Assembly (NCBI GenBank): GCA_964406575.1
Contig: CAYOSH010000038.1
Location: 1-35,697 of the forward strand
Length of the DNA: 35,697 nt
Source of the DNA: WTAW01 sp964406575
Lineage (GTDB): Bacteria; Acidobacteriota; Aminicenantia; Aminicenantales; Aminicenantaceae
Direction: 5' to 3'
Shown: positions 24,362-33,143 of the stretch, piece after piece
Layout of the letters: every line of letters begins with the position of its first letter
How positions within the stretch are numbered: position 1 is the stretch's first letter
Translations under genes and position numbers: made by a program
Notes under the pieces: generated by a model
Databases searched by the model: none
The model's input: only the letters and a program-made list of their open reading frames with translations
Told to the model about the DNA's origin: nothing

Positions 24362-25366
24362 TTATTTTTGACTGAGCCAATATTCGAGATTGGGGTCTAT
24401 CAACTCCTGAATCTCGGGCTTTTTTAAATCTTCTGCAATCACGAATGTTACCCCTGTATCGATACGTTTTTCCACAGGTTTGCCTTGAAGATGGTCGAGC
24501 ATGACCTTGACACCCAAGAATCCCATCTGGAAAGGATTCTGAACAACGAGCCCGTTGATCTCCCCTTGCTCGAGCCCCTTTACAAGCGGCTCATCGGAAT
24601 CAAACCCGATAAAAACGATTTTTCCTGTTTGTCTCTGTCTCCGCAGAGCCTGGAGCATTCCGTACGTCGAAGATGCATTCGGGCAGAAGAGTCCGTCGAT
24701 CGTCAAATCTCCCTTCTCGTCTTTGAAACGGAGGAGAAGGTTTTCACTGGCTTGCTGAGCCTGTGCCCGGGTTGCTCCCGCATATTGCTCGTCACTGACG
24801 AGGGTGATTTCCGGGAATTCCTTCAGCGATTCGAGAAAGCCTTCTTCACGATTGGTGGTGCTGGCCGAGCCCTCCATGTAGCGAAGAAGCACAACCCGTC
24901 CTTTGCCTTCGAGGAATTCGCCCATCTTTCTGCCGGCAATACGGCCTCCTCTCCTGTTGTCTGTAGCGATGAAACTCGTGTAGACATCCTCAGATTCATA
25001 AAGATCCGAGTCTATGATGATCACGGGAATATTCCTCCTCACGGCATCTCGCACAGGCCTTCGCAGCGCCATGGCGTCCAAGGGGGCCAGAACGATCCCG
25101 GAAACTTTGTTCAGGACTTGGTTGTCAACAACAGCGATCTGCTGTTGTCTGTCGTCCTCTTTTTCTGGGCCCACCCAGTTGATACCGACATCGAGCTCCA
25201 CAGATGCTTTTATGGCACCCGCATGCACAGATTCCCAGAAAACATGAGTCGTTCCTTTAGGGATGACTGCGATCGTGACCTTTTGTTCATCTGTTTTATT
25301 CTTGCCGCAGGCAAAAAGAAGCCCACTCACGAGGACTGCCATCAACGCAATCTTCAACCTCCGCAT
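24362..25366 (-). CDS. Sugar ABC transporter substrate-binding lipoprotein (Peripla_BP_4 type)
   Basis: From ATG 25366 the product has 334 residues. MRRLKIALMAVLVSGLLFAC with C20 followed by GKNK is a lipoprotein signal peptide. The mature part has the ribose-binding-protein fold: VTIAVIPKGTTHVFWESVHAG near the start, then GIVLAPLDAMALRRPV, IIIDSDL, TDNRRGGR and FIGFDSDEPLVKGLEQG. A frame 39 codons longer is open, but GAGGAGA stands properly before this ATG and the signal peptide begins here. The ligand cannot be read from the sequence; the cluster suggests L-fucose or a related L-sugar. The gene has its own promoter at 25426-25454 and a 168-bp upstream gap, so the transporter may be expressed apart from the upstream enzymes. 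Confidence 0.9.
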   Translation of the reverse strand: MRRLKIALMAVLVSGLLFACGKNKTDEQKVTIAVIPKGTTHVFWESVHAGAIKASVELDVGINWVGPEKEDDRQQQIAVVDNQVLNKVSGIVLAPLDAMALRRPVRDAVRRNIPVIIIDSDLYESEDVYTSFIATDNRRGGRIAGRKMGEFLEGKGRVVLLRYMEGSASTTNREEGFLESLKEFPEITLVSDEQYAGATRAQAQQASENLLLRFKDEKGDLTIDGLFCPNASSTYGMLQALRRQRQTGKIVFIGFDSDEPLVKGLEQGEINGLVVQNPFQMGFLGVKVMLDHLQGKPVEKRIDTGVTFVIAEDLKKPEIQELIDPNLEYWLSQK

Positions 25367-25425
25367 ATTTTCTCTCCTCATTAAAAAACGCCTGGAGTGC
25401 AAGACGTATCCCGAACGCTTCGTGA

Positions 25426-25454
25426 AGTATATACTGAATATTCTCAATTGACAA
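25426..25454 (-). promoter_or_regulatory. Internal sigma70-type promoter of the sugar ABC transporter genes
   Basis: On the minus strand TTGTCA (25454-25449), a 17-bp spacer and TATACT (25431-25426), about 60 bp upstream of the lipoprotein start. It lies in the widest gap of the cluster (25367-25534). No operator palindrome is obvious around it. Confidence 0.6.
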
Positions 25455-25534
25455 CGCCCTGGATGCCGGCCCTGTTGGCTCATTTTTAACGATTTATTTT
25501 TCGAGAATACTTCCGTTAAGCAAAATTTTCAGCA

Positions 25535-26161
25535 TTACGCTGTGCGGAAGACTTCTCTCATTCCATTCCATTGATATCGTTGCCTCTCATAAGATAGTTG
25601 AGAGAGGAATCTCTCAACGACACCTTCGCTTGTGCCAATCTGAGATAAGCCGGATGTTTCAATGGACTCACTATAGAGATAGAGATGTCCATCTTTATGA
25701 TAAACGGCAAGTTTTTGGATAGCAGAGGCGATCAACACGCTTTCTGAGATACGTATTTTACGCTCTTGGACAGATCCCTCTTCGGTCACAAAAGCCAATC
25801 TTCGGGAGCCTGCGGAAGGGAATTCTGATTTTGAAAAAAAAAAGACTTCATCCATCGAGGCCCACCACTCCCCTTCTTTTCGGGAGGTTAGTGGTTCCTG
25901 CATCGGGTCTGTCAATTTCCACCACTCTTGAGTTATCGTATCTTTACCAATTTGTCGTATATCTACATCGTGATCTTGTCCGATGTATTCATAAAAAGAG
26001 AAAAGCATTTCCTCCCGAAGGAATATGGAGTAGTTCCGGATATTGGAATCACGGATGCGTTTGAGTACCCCGGGAAACGTGTGTTTATGCAGGATGATAT
26101 ATCTCTCCTCGAATTCCGGCCTCAATTTGATCAAACTTCCGAAACGCTGCACCCTCTGCAA
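25535..26161 (-). CDS. L-rhamnose/L-fucose mutarotase family protein with C-terminal extension
   Basis: 208 residues. Residues 6-108 match the RhaM family (PF05336): YIILHKHTFPGVL aligns with the YxxxHxxxWPEL motif of E. coli RhaM, with H25 at the catalytic histidine, NYSIFL (43-48) with NYAIYL, EWWK (79-82) with RWWK, and EVFFF with the terminal EVFYL. The family interconverts alpha and beta anomers of L-sugars. Beyond residue 110, where RhaM ends, about 98 residues follow that I do not recognise. The start is TTG, supported by AAGGAGG eight bases upstream; a GTG three codons later is the alternative. Next to fucokinase, it probably supplies beta-L-fucose to that enzyme. Confidence 0.82.
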   Translation of the reverse strand: MQRVQRFGSLIKLRPEFEERYIILHKHTFPGVLKRIRDSNIRNYSIFLREEMLFSFYEYIGQDHDVDIRQIGKDTITQEWWKLTDPMQEPLTSRKEGEWWASMDEVFFFSKSEFPSAGSRRLAFVTEEGSVQERKIRISESVLIASAIQKLAVYHKDGHLYLYSESIETSGLSQIGTSEGVVERFLSQLSYERQRYQWNGMREVFRTA

Positions 26162-26241
26162 TAGGATCCCTCCTTACAGTCTATTCTCCTGCCCGATTGT
26201 TTATTCGTCTATTCCGCTTTAACCGATAGCCAAAAAATATA

Positions 26242-29200
26242 TCAGCAGACAGTGACCTCGAGGCCTTTGTGGCTGATTTTATATTCGAAGAAGCGGGCCA
26301 ACGCGTTTGGAGGATTGGCTTCCAGCAGTCGCCGTGCCCCGGCGGCATCTTCGGGGGTTCTACAGATCACTAAGAGGAATCCCCCTCCACCCGCACCCAG
26401 AAGCTTCGCCCCGTACACAAAGGGCTTGATTGAACTGAGAATATCCTCAATGGCACAGTTTGACGAATTCGGGTCTATCTCTTTGTTCAGCTGCCAGGCG
26501 ATATCGATCGTTTCACCAAACAATGGCATGTCTTTTTTGATCAAAGCCTCTTTGATCAGTGGCGGAAGCGAGTGGAGTTCCCTCAATGTGGCTATGGATC
26601 TACGGTCACGGTCCAAGTAATGGCCCACAACATTCCTCAGGATGTTCTTCGCAAGGCGCTGCATCCCAGTGTAATACAATAACGTCTTCCCGCCATTGGC
26701 GTTTGGATCGAGAAGATCGGGAAGAACGGGGTGGATTTTGGGATCAGGAACAATTCCCGGGCCGGATTCGATCATCTTAACTCCTGGGATCGTGCCGCCG
26801 ATTTGGTCTTGCCATCCTCCTCCAGTGGTGAGTTCCTGCTCCAGCTGCAGAACGCCATGAAAAAGCTCTCTGTGGGACAACTCCCGGCCCATCATGCGAT
26901 GGATGACAGACATCAGAACAGCGCCCATGATGCTGGAGGTCCCAAGCCCGCTCCCGCTGGGGATTGCGGCAAGTGTGGTCAACTCGATACCTCCTCCAAA
27001 GAGCTGCAGAATATCGTGCAACGTTGAAGCGCTTTTAGGCCAGGTAGCTCTGTCTGGAGCGAGCCCTGATAAGGCCAGAGCCGCTTTTGCTAGGGCAAAC
27101 TCGCTGGTCGGTTGGCGGTAATCCAACAACTCTTCAAGCGTATTCACAGTGACTCTCACTCCGTGATCGATCGAAGCAATACGAATCTCAAGAGCATCGA
27201 TCCGTCGGGCATAGACGTGGATCGGAGGCTGATCGTTAAGGTTGACGGCGGCGTTGAGTACTCTTCCTCCATGTTCCAGGGTATAGGGAGGTGTATCTGT
27301 CCATCCGCCCCCGAGATCCAGACGCACCGGCGCCCTACCCCAGATGATTTCATCTGTGCGCAGGATGTTTTGAGGTTGGATGTCCTTTTTTTTCTCGCTC
27401 ATCACAATGGTCTGGCTCAAGTTTGTAAAAGCGCTCTTCTGTAATCTTCGGATCCAGTCATCAGGATTCAACATCCCTTGGATATCCAAGCCAAAAGACT
27501 CGAGCCAGATTATCTCGGATTCATTCAATTTTCCTTGAAGTTCAGGCAATATTTTTTTCCAGGAAACTCCATAATCCTCTCCGGATATCCTGATAGAAGC
27601 TCCCATTGTATGAAGAACACGAGAAAGTTTGAGGCGAGCCAATCCCGAACGGATCGAAGTATCGGCCTGAAGGTTATGAATATCCCTGATGAGAGAAACG
27701 AAAAATCGGGAACAAGCTCCTTCATCGAGCTGACCGAACAGGAAGGCCAACTCATGGGCAGAGAATTCACTCTCCGGCTGAAACATCCGTCCTGAGGATT
27801 TCTGGATTATGCCGCATCGATGCGATATCCTCCGGGTGTAAAATTCATCTTGATCGACCAAACGCGCCATATCCTGGAAACTGAATTTTTGCCTGGAGTC
27901 CCAAGCGTGCTTTTCTTTGGGGGTAGCTTTCAGCGGATCGAACAACCAGAGCCAATCTTTATATTCCTGGGGTTTTTCCACTGCGGGAAAAACCCTGGCA
28001 TTCCAGAACGTCCTGTCCTCGGGGGGGAGATCCTCTTCCCAGAGATCCTCGGCTGTGGCGTCTAAACTCCTCATCCACTCATGGCCGGGAACACCACAGA
28101 TCGTCGCGCCCGAGGCAACAGAATCTTTGATCCTGTCCTCGATACTGTAGATGCGAACAAAGCTGACTCTCTCTCCGTTGGGCAATCTTCCCTTGATAAC
28201 ATCGAGGCAAGCTTTTCCAGGGAGGGTCAAGGGCTCATCGATGTCAACACCCACCACACCATTTTCGCCCTCGAGCTCCAAAGCGGCGTTGATGCGACAG
28301 CCCTCGATCCAGGCATTTTGCCCACTTATAAGTCCATCGTCCGAAATCTGGTTGTTGACACTCACGAGGGTCTCTTTGGTTTGGTATCCGTGACCTTTGC
28401 GCACCAGCTCTATCCCGCTTAACAGGAGCTGGCGCATCGTGCCAAAATGCAAAAAATCACATCTGGATAGGGTTTGCACTGAAAATGGAGTGGCTGACAT
28501 CGTCTCAAATATTCGTCTGAGACAGGACTCCTCCATATGGGTCCCGCTCTCAACGATGGTCTTTCTATACTGGGAGAAATCCACATCTGTTCCCATGGCA
28601 CAGCATACCTCGCGATAGAGGTCAAGACCGACTTCGCTGATCGCATTTGTGATGGGGCCATTCCATGTGAATCCTTCTTGGGAACTCCACTGAACCTCGG
28701 CCAAGCTCAAGAGCTTCACGGCTGACTCCGAGTTAAAATTCAAAATACCGATGTCAAGAAGAGAATTGCCCTCTTGATTGACGGCTCCCCTTTCAATCAG
28801 CTCCGAAACAGACGGCTTCTGAAGAAAGAGCCTTACAGAGCCGTCTTCATTGGAAACAAAAACGCCGTGGTTCCTCGCTAATTCGGGCACAGCCAGACAG
28901 CCTACTCCAGTGATCCCATCTTCAGCAAATTGGATCTCTGATGTGTCAAAATCCAAGAGCACGTCCCCAGTCGTGACAACAATCTGCCCTTTGCCAGCGG
29001 ACCCTTCGGGGAGTCTGAGATAAACCGGGAGCTGCCGATCAAAAATTGTCGGACCCAAAACACGATCGGATTCCCCGGGCAAGGGAATGAATGCTTTGCC
29101 ATAGGGCCCGTAGGCCGGCAATCGTTTGGAATCCCCTCCGGCGTGAATGATCAAAATGCGCAATTTTACCAGTTTTTCTGTCCAGAGATCTGGAGAGTTC

Positions 29201-29442
29201 GGCGTTGCACTAGGACCAATATGTGCCAGCTCATGGTCAAGGATCTTCATCAAACAAGAGATCGTACTCCCTGCGCTCCCCACACGATGGTCATCTGGGT
29301 CCGAGACGACCAGGATATTTTTTACCCCCGATAGAAATCCCAGCTTCTGTCTCGTGTCAAGCTGGTTTCTGTATGCAGATGCCTGTTCCGGATTGGATGC
29401 CGTGAGGATAAGATAATCCCAGGGTTTTAACACTTCAGACAT
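26242..29442 (-). CDS. fkp: Bifunctional L-fucokinase / L-fucose-1-phosphate guanylyltransferase
   Basis: 1066 residues, close to plant FKGP and somewhat longer than Bacteroides Fkp. The N-terminal half is the guanylyltransferase: GSAGST (55-60) and HAGGDSKRLP (100-109) form the nucleotide site, and a left-handed beta-helix-like part follows to about 470. The C-terminal GHMP kinase has LGGGWTDTPP (710-719), PSGSGLGTSS (828-837), GGGWQDQIGG (874-883) and LGAGGGGF near 1030. It phosphorylates L-fucose at C1 with ATP and then forms GDP-L-fucose with GTP, the salvage pathway; related enzymes also accept L-galactose. The cluster holds no fucose isomerase, fuculokinase or aldolase gene, so activation rather than breakdown is indicated. 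No glycosyltransferase gene is present. Confidence 0.93.
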   Translation of the reverse strand: MSEVLKPWDYLILTASNPEQASAYRNQLDTRQKLGFLSGVKNILVVSDPDDHRVGSAGSTISCLMKILDHELAHIGPSATPNSPDLWTEKLVKLRILIIHAGGDSKRLPAYGPYGKAFIPLPGESDRVLGPTIFDRQLPVYLRLPEGSAGKGQIVVTTGDVLLDFDTSEIQFAEDGITGVGCLAVPELARNHGVFVSNEDGSVRLFLQKPSVSELIERGAVNQEGNSLLDIGILNFNSESAVKLLSLAEVQWSSQEGFTWNGPITNAISEVGLDLYREVCCAMGTDVDFSQYRKTIVESGTHMEESCLRRIFETMSATPFSVQTLSRCDFLHFGTMRQLLLSGIELVRKGHGYQTKETLVSVNNQISDDGLISGQNAWIEGCRINAALELEGENGVVGVDIDEPLTLPGKACLDVIKGRLPNGERVSFVRIYSIEDRIKDSVASGATICGVPGHEWMRSLDATAEDLWEEDLPPEDRTFWNARVFPAVEKPQEYKDWLWLFDPLKATPKEKHAWDSRQKFSFQDMARLVDQDEFYTRRISHRCGIIQKSSGRMFQPESEFSAHELAFLFGQLDEGACSRFFVSLIRDIHNLQADTSIRSGLARLKLSRVLHTMGASIRISGEDYGVSWKKILPELQGKLNESEIIWLESFGLDIQGMLNPDDWIRRLQKSAFTNLSQTIVMSEKKKDIQPQNILRTDEIIWGRAPVRLDLGGGWTDTPPYTLEHGGRVLNAAVNLNDQPPIHVYARRIDALEIRIASIDHGVRVTVNTLEELLDYRQPTSEFALAKAALALSGLAPDRATWPKSASTLHDILQLFGGGIELTTLAAIPSGSGLGTSSIMGAVLMSVIHRMMGRELSHRELFHGVLQLEQELTTGGGWQDQIGGTIPGVKMIESGPGIVPDPKIHPVLPDLLDPNANGGKTLLYYTGMQRLAKNILRNVVGHYLDRDRRSIATLRELHSLPPLIKEALIKKDMPLFGETIDIAWQLNKEIDPNSSNCAIEDILSSIKPFVYGAKLLGAGGGGFLLVICRTPEDAAGARRLLEANPPNALARFFEYKISHKGLEVTVC

Positions 29443-29511
29443 ATTTGCTCTCAGTATATGGGCTTTGTGCGAGACAATAGACCGGAAAGAACCGCATGCC
29501 TTTATGAGCGA

Positions 29512-30480
29512 TCACTCACTCCTCGTACTGGCCTCCACCTGGGCTTTAACCCACGGATAGGTTCGTTCAATTCCCTCTTTGAGTGAAAACTGGGATTGCC
29601 ACCCGATTCCTCGGATTTTATCGATGCGGAAGTTCCTCGCCTCCACACCTACAGGACCTTCCACGTGTCGGATGTGGATTTTCTTTCCTGCGACCTCAGC
29701 GATTGTATCCACCAATTCGTTGACAGAGACATACTCCTGACGTCCCATGTTTACGCCATTCTCCAGGTCAGAGTGCATGAGCACCATGATCCCTTCGATC
29801 AGATCGTCGATGTATGTGTAAGCCCTCATAGCCGTCCCATCGCCCCAGATTTCTATGATCCCCCCGTCTTCGACCTCGGCGACTTTCCGACATATTGCTG
29901 CAGGCGCCTTCTCCCTACCTCCTCGCCAGGTCCCTTCAGGCCCGTAAGTGTTCTGGAAACGGGCGATGCGTACGGGTATATCATATTTTTTCCCATGAGC
30001 CATCGCCATTCGCTCGGCATAAAGCTTCTCCCAACCATACTCATTATCGGGATGTGCTGGATAGGCCTCTTCCTCCGCCAATTCCGGTTCATCAGCTTTC
30101 ATATCCCTGTAAACACACGCCGAAGACGAGAAAAAGTAGCGTTTCACTCCCATTTCTATGCTGGAATGGATCATGTGAATGTTTATCAGTGCACTGTTTC
30201 TCATGATTGCGCACTCAGAGGTTTCGATGAAACCCATCCCTCCCATATCTGCCGCGAGCTGGTAGACTTCATCAAAAGGGATTCCTTCAGGCGTCGTGAC
30301 GGATGTCAAACAGTTATTCGGCTCTCTGAGATCGAGTAAGAGAAATTCATCAGCCGCCGTCACACTGAATTCGGGCTTCTTTAAATCCACCCCACGCACC
30401 CAATACCCGTCCTTCTTCAACCTCTTTGCCAGATGGCTCCCGATAAAACCACCTGCACCACAAACAAGTGCCTTTTTCAT
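29512..30480 (-). CDS. GDP-mannose 3,5-epimerase-like NAD-dependent epimerase
   Basis: From ATG 30480 the product has 322 residues; GAGGAG precedes this ATG, and 25 upstream in-frame codons lack family character. It is an extended SDR enzyme: GAGGFIG (8-14) binds NAD, and Y148-x3-K152 is the active-site pair. ADMGGMGFI (77-85), SSACVY with C122, and GTWRGGREKAPAA with K191 match plant GDP-mannose 3,5-epimerase, where the acid/base residues are C145 and K217; the Y-to-K191 spacing equals that in the plant enzyme. Such enzymes convert GDP-D-mannose to GDP-L-galactose or GDP-L-gulose. Adjacent to the GDP-L-fucose synthase gene it suggests a shared pool of GDP-L-sugars. Other GDP/UDP-sugar epimerase activities cannot be excluded. 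Confidence 0.85.
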   Translation of the reverse strand: MKKALVCGAGGFIGSHLAKRLKKDGYWVRGVDLKKPEFSVTAADEFLLLDLREPNNCLTSVTTPEGIPFDEVYQLAADMGGMGFIETSECAIMRNSALINIHMIHSSIEMGVKRYFFSSSACVYRDMKADEPELAEEEAYPAHPDNEYGWEKLYAERMAMAHGKKYDIPVRIARFQNTYGPEGTWRGGREKAPAAICRKVAEVEDGGIIEIWGDGTAMRAYTYIDDLIEGIMVLMHSDLENGVNMGRQEYVSVNELVDTIAEVAGKKIHIRHVEGPVGVEARNFRIDKIRGIGWQSQFSLKEGIERTYPWVKAQVEASTRSE

Positions 30481-30597
30481 TGTTTTGCTCCTCAACGGTA
30501 AGGAAAACTTATAACAAAGGACTATTTCCAAGTCAAACGCATCAAAAATAGCCATGCTCTCTTCGATCAGGAAAACTATTAGACTGAAGAGGTTGCG

Positions 30598-31713
30598 TCA
30601 GTGTTTGACCCTATAGATAATGGAATCGCGGTAACCGGTGAACACCCGAAAATAATCGCTCAAAAGTCGATCCGTATCCTGATCTCCTGTATCGACTAAG
30701 AGGGGCTGCCCTTTGAGCGAATGAATCTTGTTCGGCGTGGCTACGATCAGGATATTTGCCTTTCCGACAACGGCGATAACTTCTGGGCTCAGTTGCTGAT
30801 TCCCCCGTCCCAACAGATACCCCTGGCCACCGATGGGCGTGAGGATCAGCATGTTTTGTCTTCCTCTAATTTGTTTCAAAATTTGCGCTTCGTTCAAATC
30901 TTTGCCCACCAGCTTTTTCTGATAAATGATATCAATGCCCAGCAAAGAATAATCCAGCCTCAGTCTCTCCATGATGGCTCGTGTGGTCGTTCCCGGGCCA
31001 ATGACATAGTGATAAGCGTCATCCATACTTTCGACAATCGATGCGGCAATGGCTTCCTGCGCATATTTTTCGTCAGGAGAACTTCCCGATTTTAAACGCT
31101 GAACATAACGGCTTCTGTAGGGAATTTTGAGATATCCGAACAATTGCGCCGATAAAATCCCTTGGCGGAAGTCGTCTTCATTGATGTCCATGACTTCGGC
31201 GTCACAAACTTTTTTCGCCTGTTCCCGAAGATAGAGCGCACACAGTTCCCCGGCGGCAGTGGGATTCCGGGCAAAGACGGCAGAATGGACCTTCACCCCT
31301 GTCGGGATACCTAAAACCACTGCTGTGTCCCCGATCGCTGAAAAGACATCGCGAGCGGTCCCATCGCCTCCAGCAAAAAGCAGGATATTCATTTCTTCAT
31401 CCCGCATGACCCGGGCGATTCTCTGTGTATCCCGGGCTGTCGTGAAGGACGAAGAAATGCCATTGATAACTCGTGGAACATAGCCACAACGAAGAGCTGT
31501 TTCCTCACCCATTTTTTTGGCACCGGTAAAAAGAGTGAAGGAATCTCTAAGGGGCAGCAATAAATTGAGGGCCTCAGCGGTCCGAACTTGAGCGACGGGA
31601 ATGGCTCCCAGTTTTAAGGCTTTCCTCAGAATATCCGGGCCATCCGTTCCCTTCAGACCAACTCTCCCCCCCATTCCGGCTATAGGATTAACGATAAGTC
31701 CGACTTTTTTCAT
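30598..31713 (-). CDS. ATP-NAD kinase family protein (AcoX-like)
   Basis: From ATG 31713 the product has 371 residues. It has the NAD kinase hallmarks NPIAGMGG (9-16) and GGDGT (115-119), then GIPTGVKVHSAVF (135-147) and a long C-terminal domain to IIYRVKH. This is the group annotated as ATP-NAD kinase or acetoin-catabolism protein X, distinct in length and C-terminus from housekeeping NAD kinase. Its substrate is not established for most members. A GTG nine codons upstream is possible, but MKKVGLIVNP is the family-like start. It is the first gene of the minus-strand sugar cluster, 117 bp ahead of the epimerase gene; why an NAD-kinase-like protein should be there is unclear. Confidence 0.85.
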   Translation of the reverse strand: MKKVGLIVNPIAGMGGRVGLKGTDGPDILRKALKLGAIPVAQVRTAEALNLLLPLRDSFTLFTGAKKMGEETALRCGYVPRVINGISSSFTTARDTQRIARVMRDEEMNILLFAGGDGTARDVFSAIGDTAVVLGIPTGVKVHSAVFARNPTAAGELCALYLREQAKKVCDAEVMDINEDDFRQGILSAQLFGYLKIPYRSRYVQRLKSGSSPDEKYAQEAIAASIVESMDDAYHYVIGPGTTTRAIMERLRLDYSLLGIDIIYQKKLVGKDLNEAQILKQIRGRQNMLILTPIGGQGYLLGRGNQQLSPEVIAVVGKANILIVATPNKIHSLKGQPLLVDTGDQDTDRLLSDYFRVFTGYRDSIIYRVKH

Positions 31714-32259
31714 TAAGATATCTACCTGGCCAATGCACACGTCGAGTGATAGCCCGTATGGGATAGCGCCACTGCAAGGTTGTGCCCCATGAAGCGAAAC
31801 GTACTATTTGAATCAAGGGTGATCATGTCTAGCAAGTCTATCACTGAAATCCAAGTGTTTTATCGACAACCTCTATGAATAATTCAGTGTGTTAGAAGTG
31901 GCAATTGATCTCCGCCATAATGCGAAATACCTGTTCGGGTTGATTGATAGCTGCATTAGCGTCAATATAGGCACATTATACCAAGAGATAGACTCCAGAA
32001 AGCAAGCGATTCCATTATTTTAGTCAGATATTCCTGGAAGCATCCTTATTTCCGTGATGCTCTCAAGTCAAATGATAATAGCAGGAGTTCGTCACAGTCA
32101 ATATCCGTCGAAGATCCCCCCGCCCGCCACCATCCGACTCATAAGGACAGTGACTCCCCTTTTTTTACCTCTAATGCCCTTATCACGAAAATAAGGTTGT
32201 TTACGATATTCCTCAATGGCTTGAATTTTTATAATTCCTATGATATTAGTAAATTTAAG
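31714..32259. other. Gene-poor stretch holding the right copy of the 55-bp repeat
   Basis: 546 bp between divergent genes. I see short open frames but none with a recognisable family. On the minus strand a frame of 86 codons (32098-32358) overlaps the start of the DsbD-like gene and has no known motif. TATAAT at 32230-32235 lies close before the plus-strand gene without a good -35. No convincing promoter was found for the minus-strand sugar cluster. The region may contain degraded DNA. Confidence 0.45.
32037..32091 (-). repeat. 55-bp inverted repeat, right copy
   Basis: Exact reverse complement of bases 1-55 of the window. The base next to it at 32036 differs from the complement of base 56, so on that side the match ends at exactly 55 bp. 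On the other side the comparison is cut off by the window edge. Confidence 0.9.
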
Positions 32260-33129
32260 ATGAGAATAATTTTTTTTCTTCTTCTCTCTGCTCATGGGCT
32301 CATAGGCATGAATTTGCTCGGAAGTGACATCCAACCATCCGAGCCTGTGAAGGCGCACCTTGTTTCTGAAGTCGAATCCATTCAGCCGGGAGCATCATTC
32401 CATGTGGGGCTGCTCCTTGAAATGGAAAAAGGCTGGCACACATATTGGCTTAATCCGGGTGATTCAGGCTTACCCACAACTGTAGCGTGGGACCTTCCGC
32501 CGGGCTTCGTTCCCGGCGGCATCCAATGGCCTTATCCAAATCGATTGGGAACAGACACAATTGTGAACTTCGGGTATGAACAGGAAGTGTTGCTGATCAC
32601 AGAAATCAAGGCTTCTCAGATGATCAAACCCGATGAGACAATAAGAATCTCTGCACGTGTAGACTGGCTAGTCTGTAAGGATGAATGTCTTCCTGGTCAT
32701 GCGGATTTAGTGATGGATCTCCCTGTAAAAAATGCTGCCTCAGCCGATTCGCGCTGGGCCATAAAATTTGCTGAAGCTCGCAAGAAGCTGCCCATAAGCC
32801 TGATGGATTGGGGGATCCAGGTATTCACCGATGGTGATCAAGCTACTATCCGCATTACTTCACCTTTCTGGTTCGAGAGCGACTTCACACACATTAGTTT
32901 CTTCCCGGAACAAATGGGGCTTTTCAACTATGCCAAACCTCAGATATTTCGAAAAGTTGAGGAAGGATATTCCATCCAGGTTGGACTATCCAAGCTCGTC
33001 CGAGAAATTCCTACAGAAATCCAAGGAGTTTTGGTTTCCGATAAAAGTTGGTCTCACGTCTCTGAAAAAAGAGCTCTCCGTATTGTTGTGCCCTGCGTAC
33101 AAATTAAGAAGGAAGATAAAAAAACATAA
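32260..33129 (+). CDS. DsbD N-terminal-domain (DsbD alpha) protein, stand-alone
   Basis: From ATG 32260 the product has 289 residues with a signal peptide (MRIIFFLLLSAHGLIGMNLL). The mature protein matches the thiol-reductase N-terminal domain of DsbD/ScsB-like proteins: GWHTYWLNPGDSGLP (58-72), the IQWPYPNR block (88-95) and the cysteine pair C139-x3-C143 in WLVCKDECLPG. In DsbD this domain receives electrons from the membrane part and passes them to periplasmic partners. Here the membrane and thioredoxin domains are missing, so a separate membrane reductase is needed. The frame is open 21 codons further up, but the signal peptide favours this ATG. No clear ribosome binding site is visible. 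The gene is 14 bp before a thioredoxin-fold gene. Confidence 0.82.
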   Translation: MRIIFFLLLSAHGLIGMNLLGSDIQPSEPVKAHLVSEVESIQPGASFHVGLLLEMEKGWHTYWLNPGDSGLPTTVAWDLPPGFVPGGIQWPYPNRLGTDTIVNFGYEQEVLLITEIKASQMIKPDETIRISARVDWLVCKDECLPGHADLVMDLPVKNAASADSRWAIKFAEARKKLPISLMDWGIQVFTDGDQATIRITSPFWFESDFTHISFFPEQMGLFNYAKPQIFRKVEEGYSIQVGLSKLVREIPTEIQGVLVSDKSWSHVSEKRALRIVVPCVQIKKEDKKT

Positions 33130-33143
33130 AAGGAGGTTTCCCG

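Noticed and set aside
24485..25384. Plus-strand open frame of 299 codons opposite the binding-lipoprotein gene
   Set aside because: The minus strand encodes a clear lipoprotein with signal peptide and ribosome binding site in an operon; the antisense frame has no motif.
32098..32358. Minus-strand small protein of 86 residues overlapping the DsbD-like gene start
   Set aside because: No ribosome binding site or motif, and it overlaps the signal peptide region of a recognised gene on the other strand.
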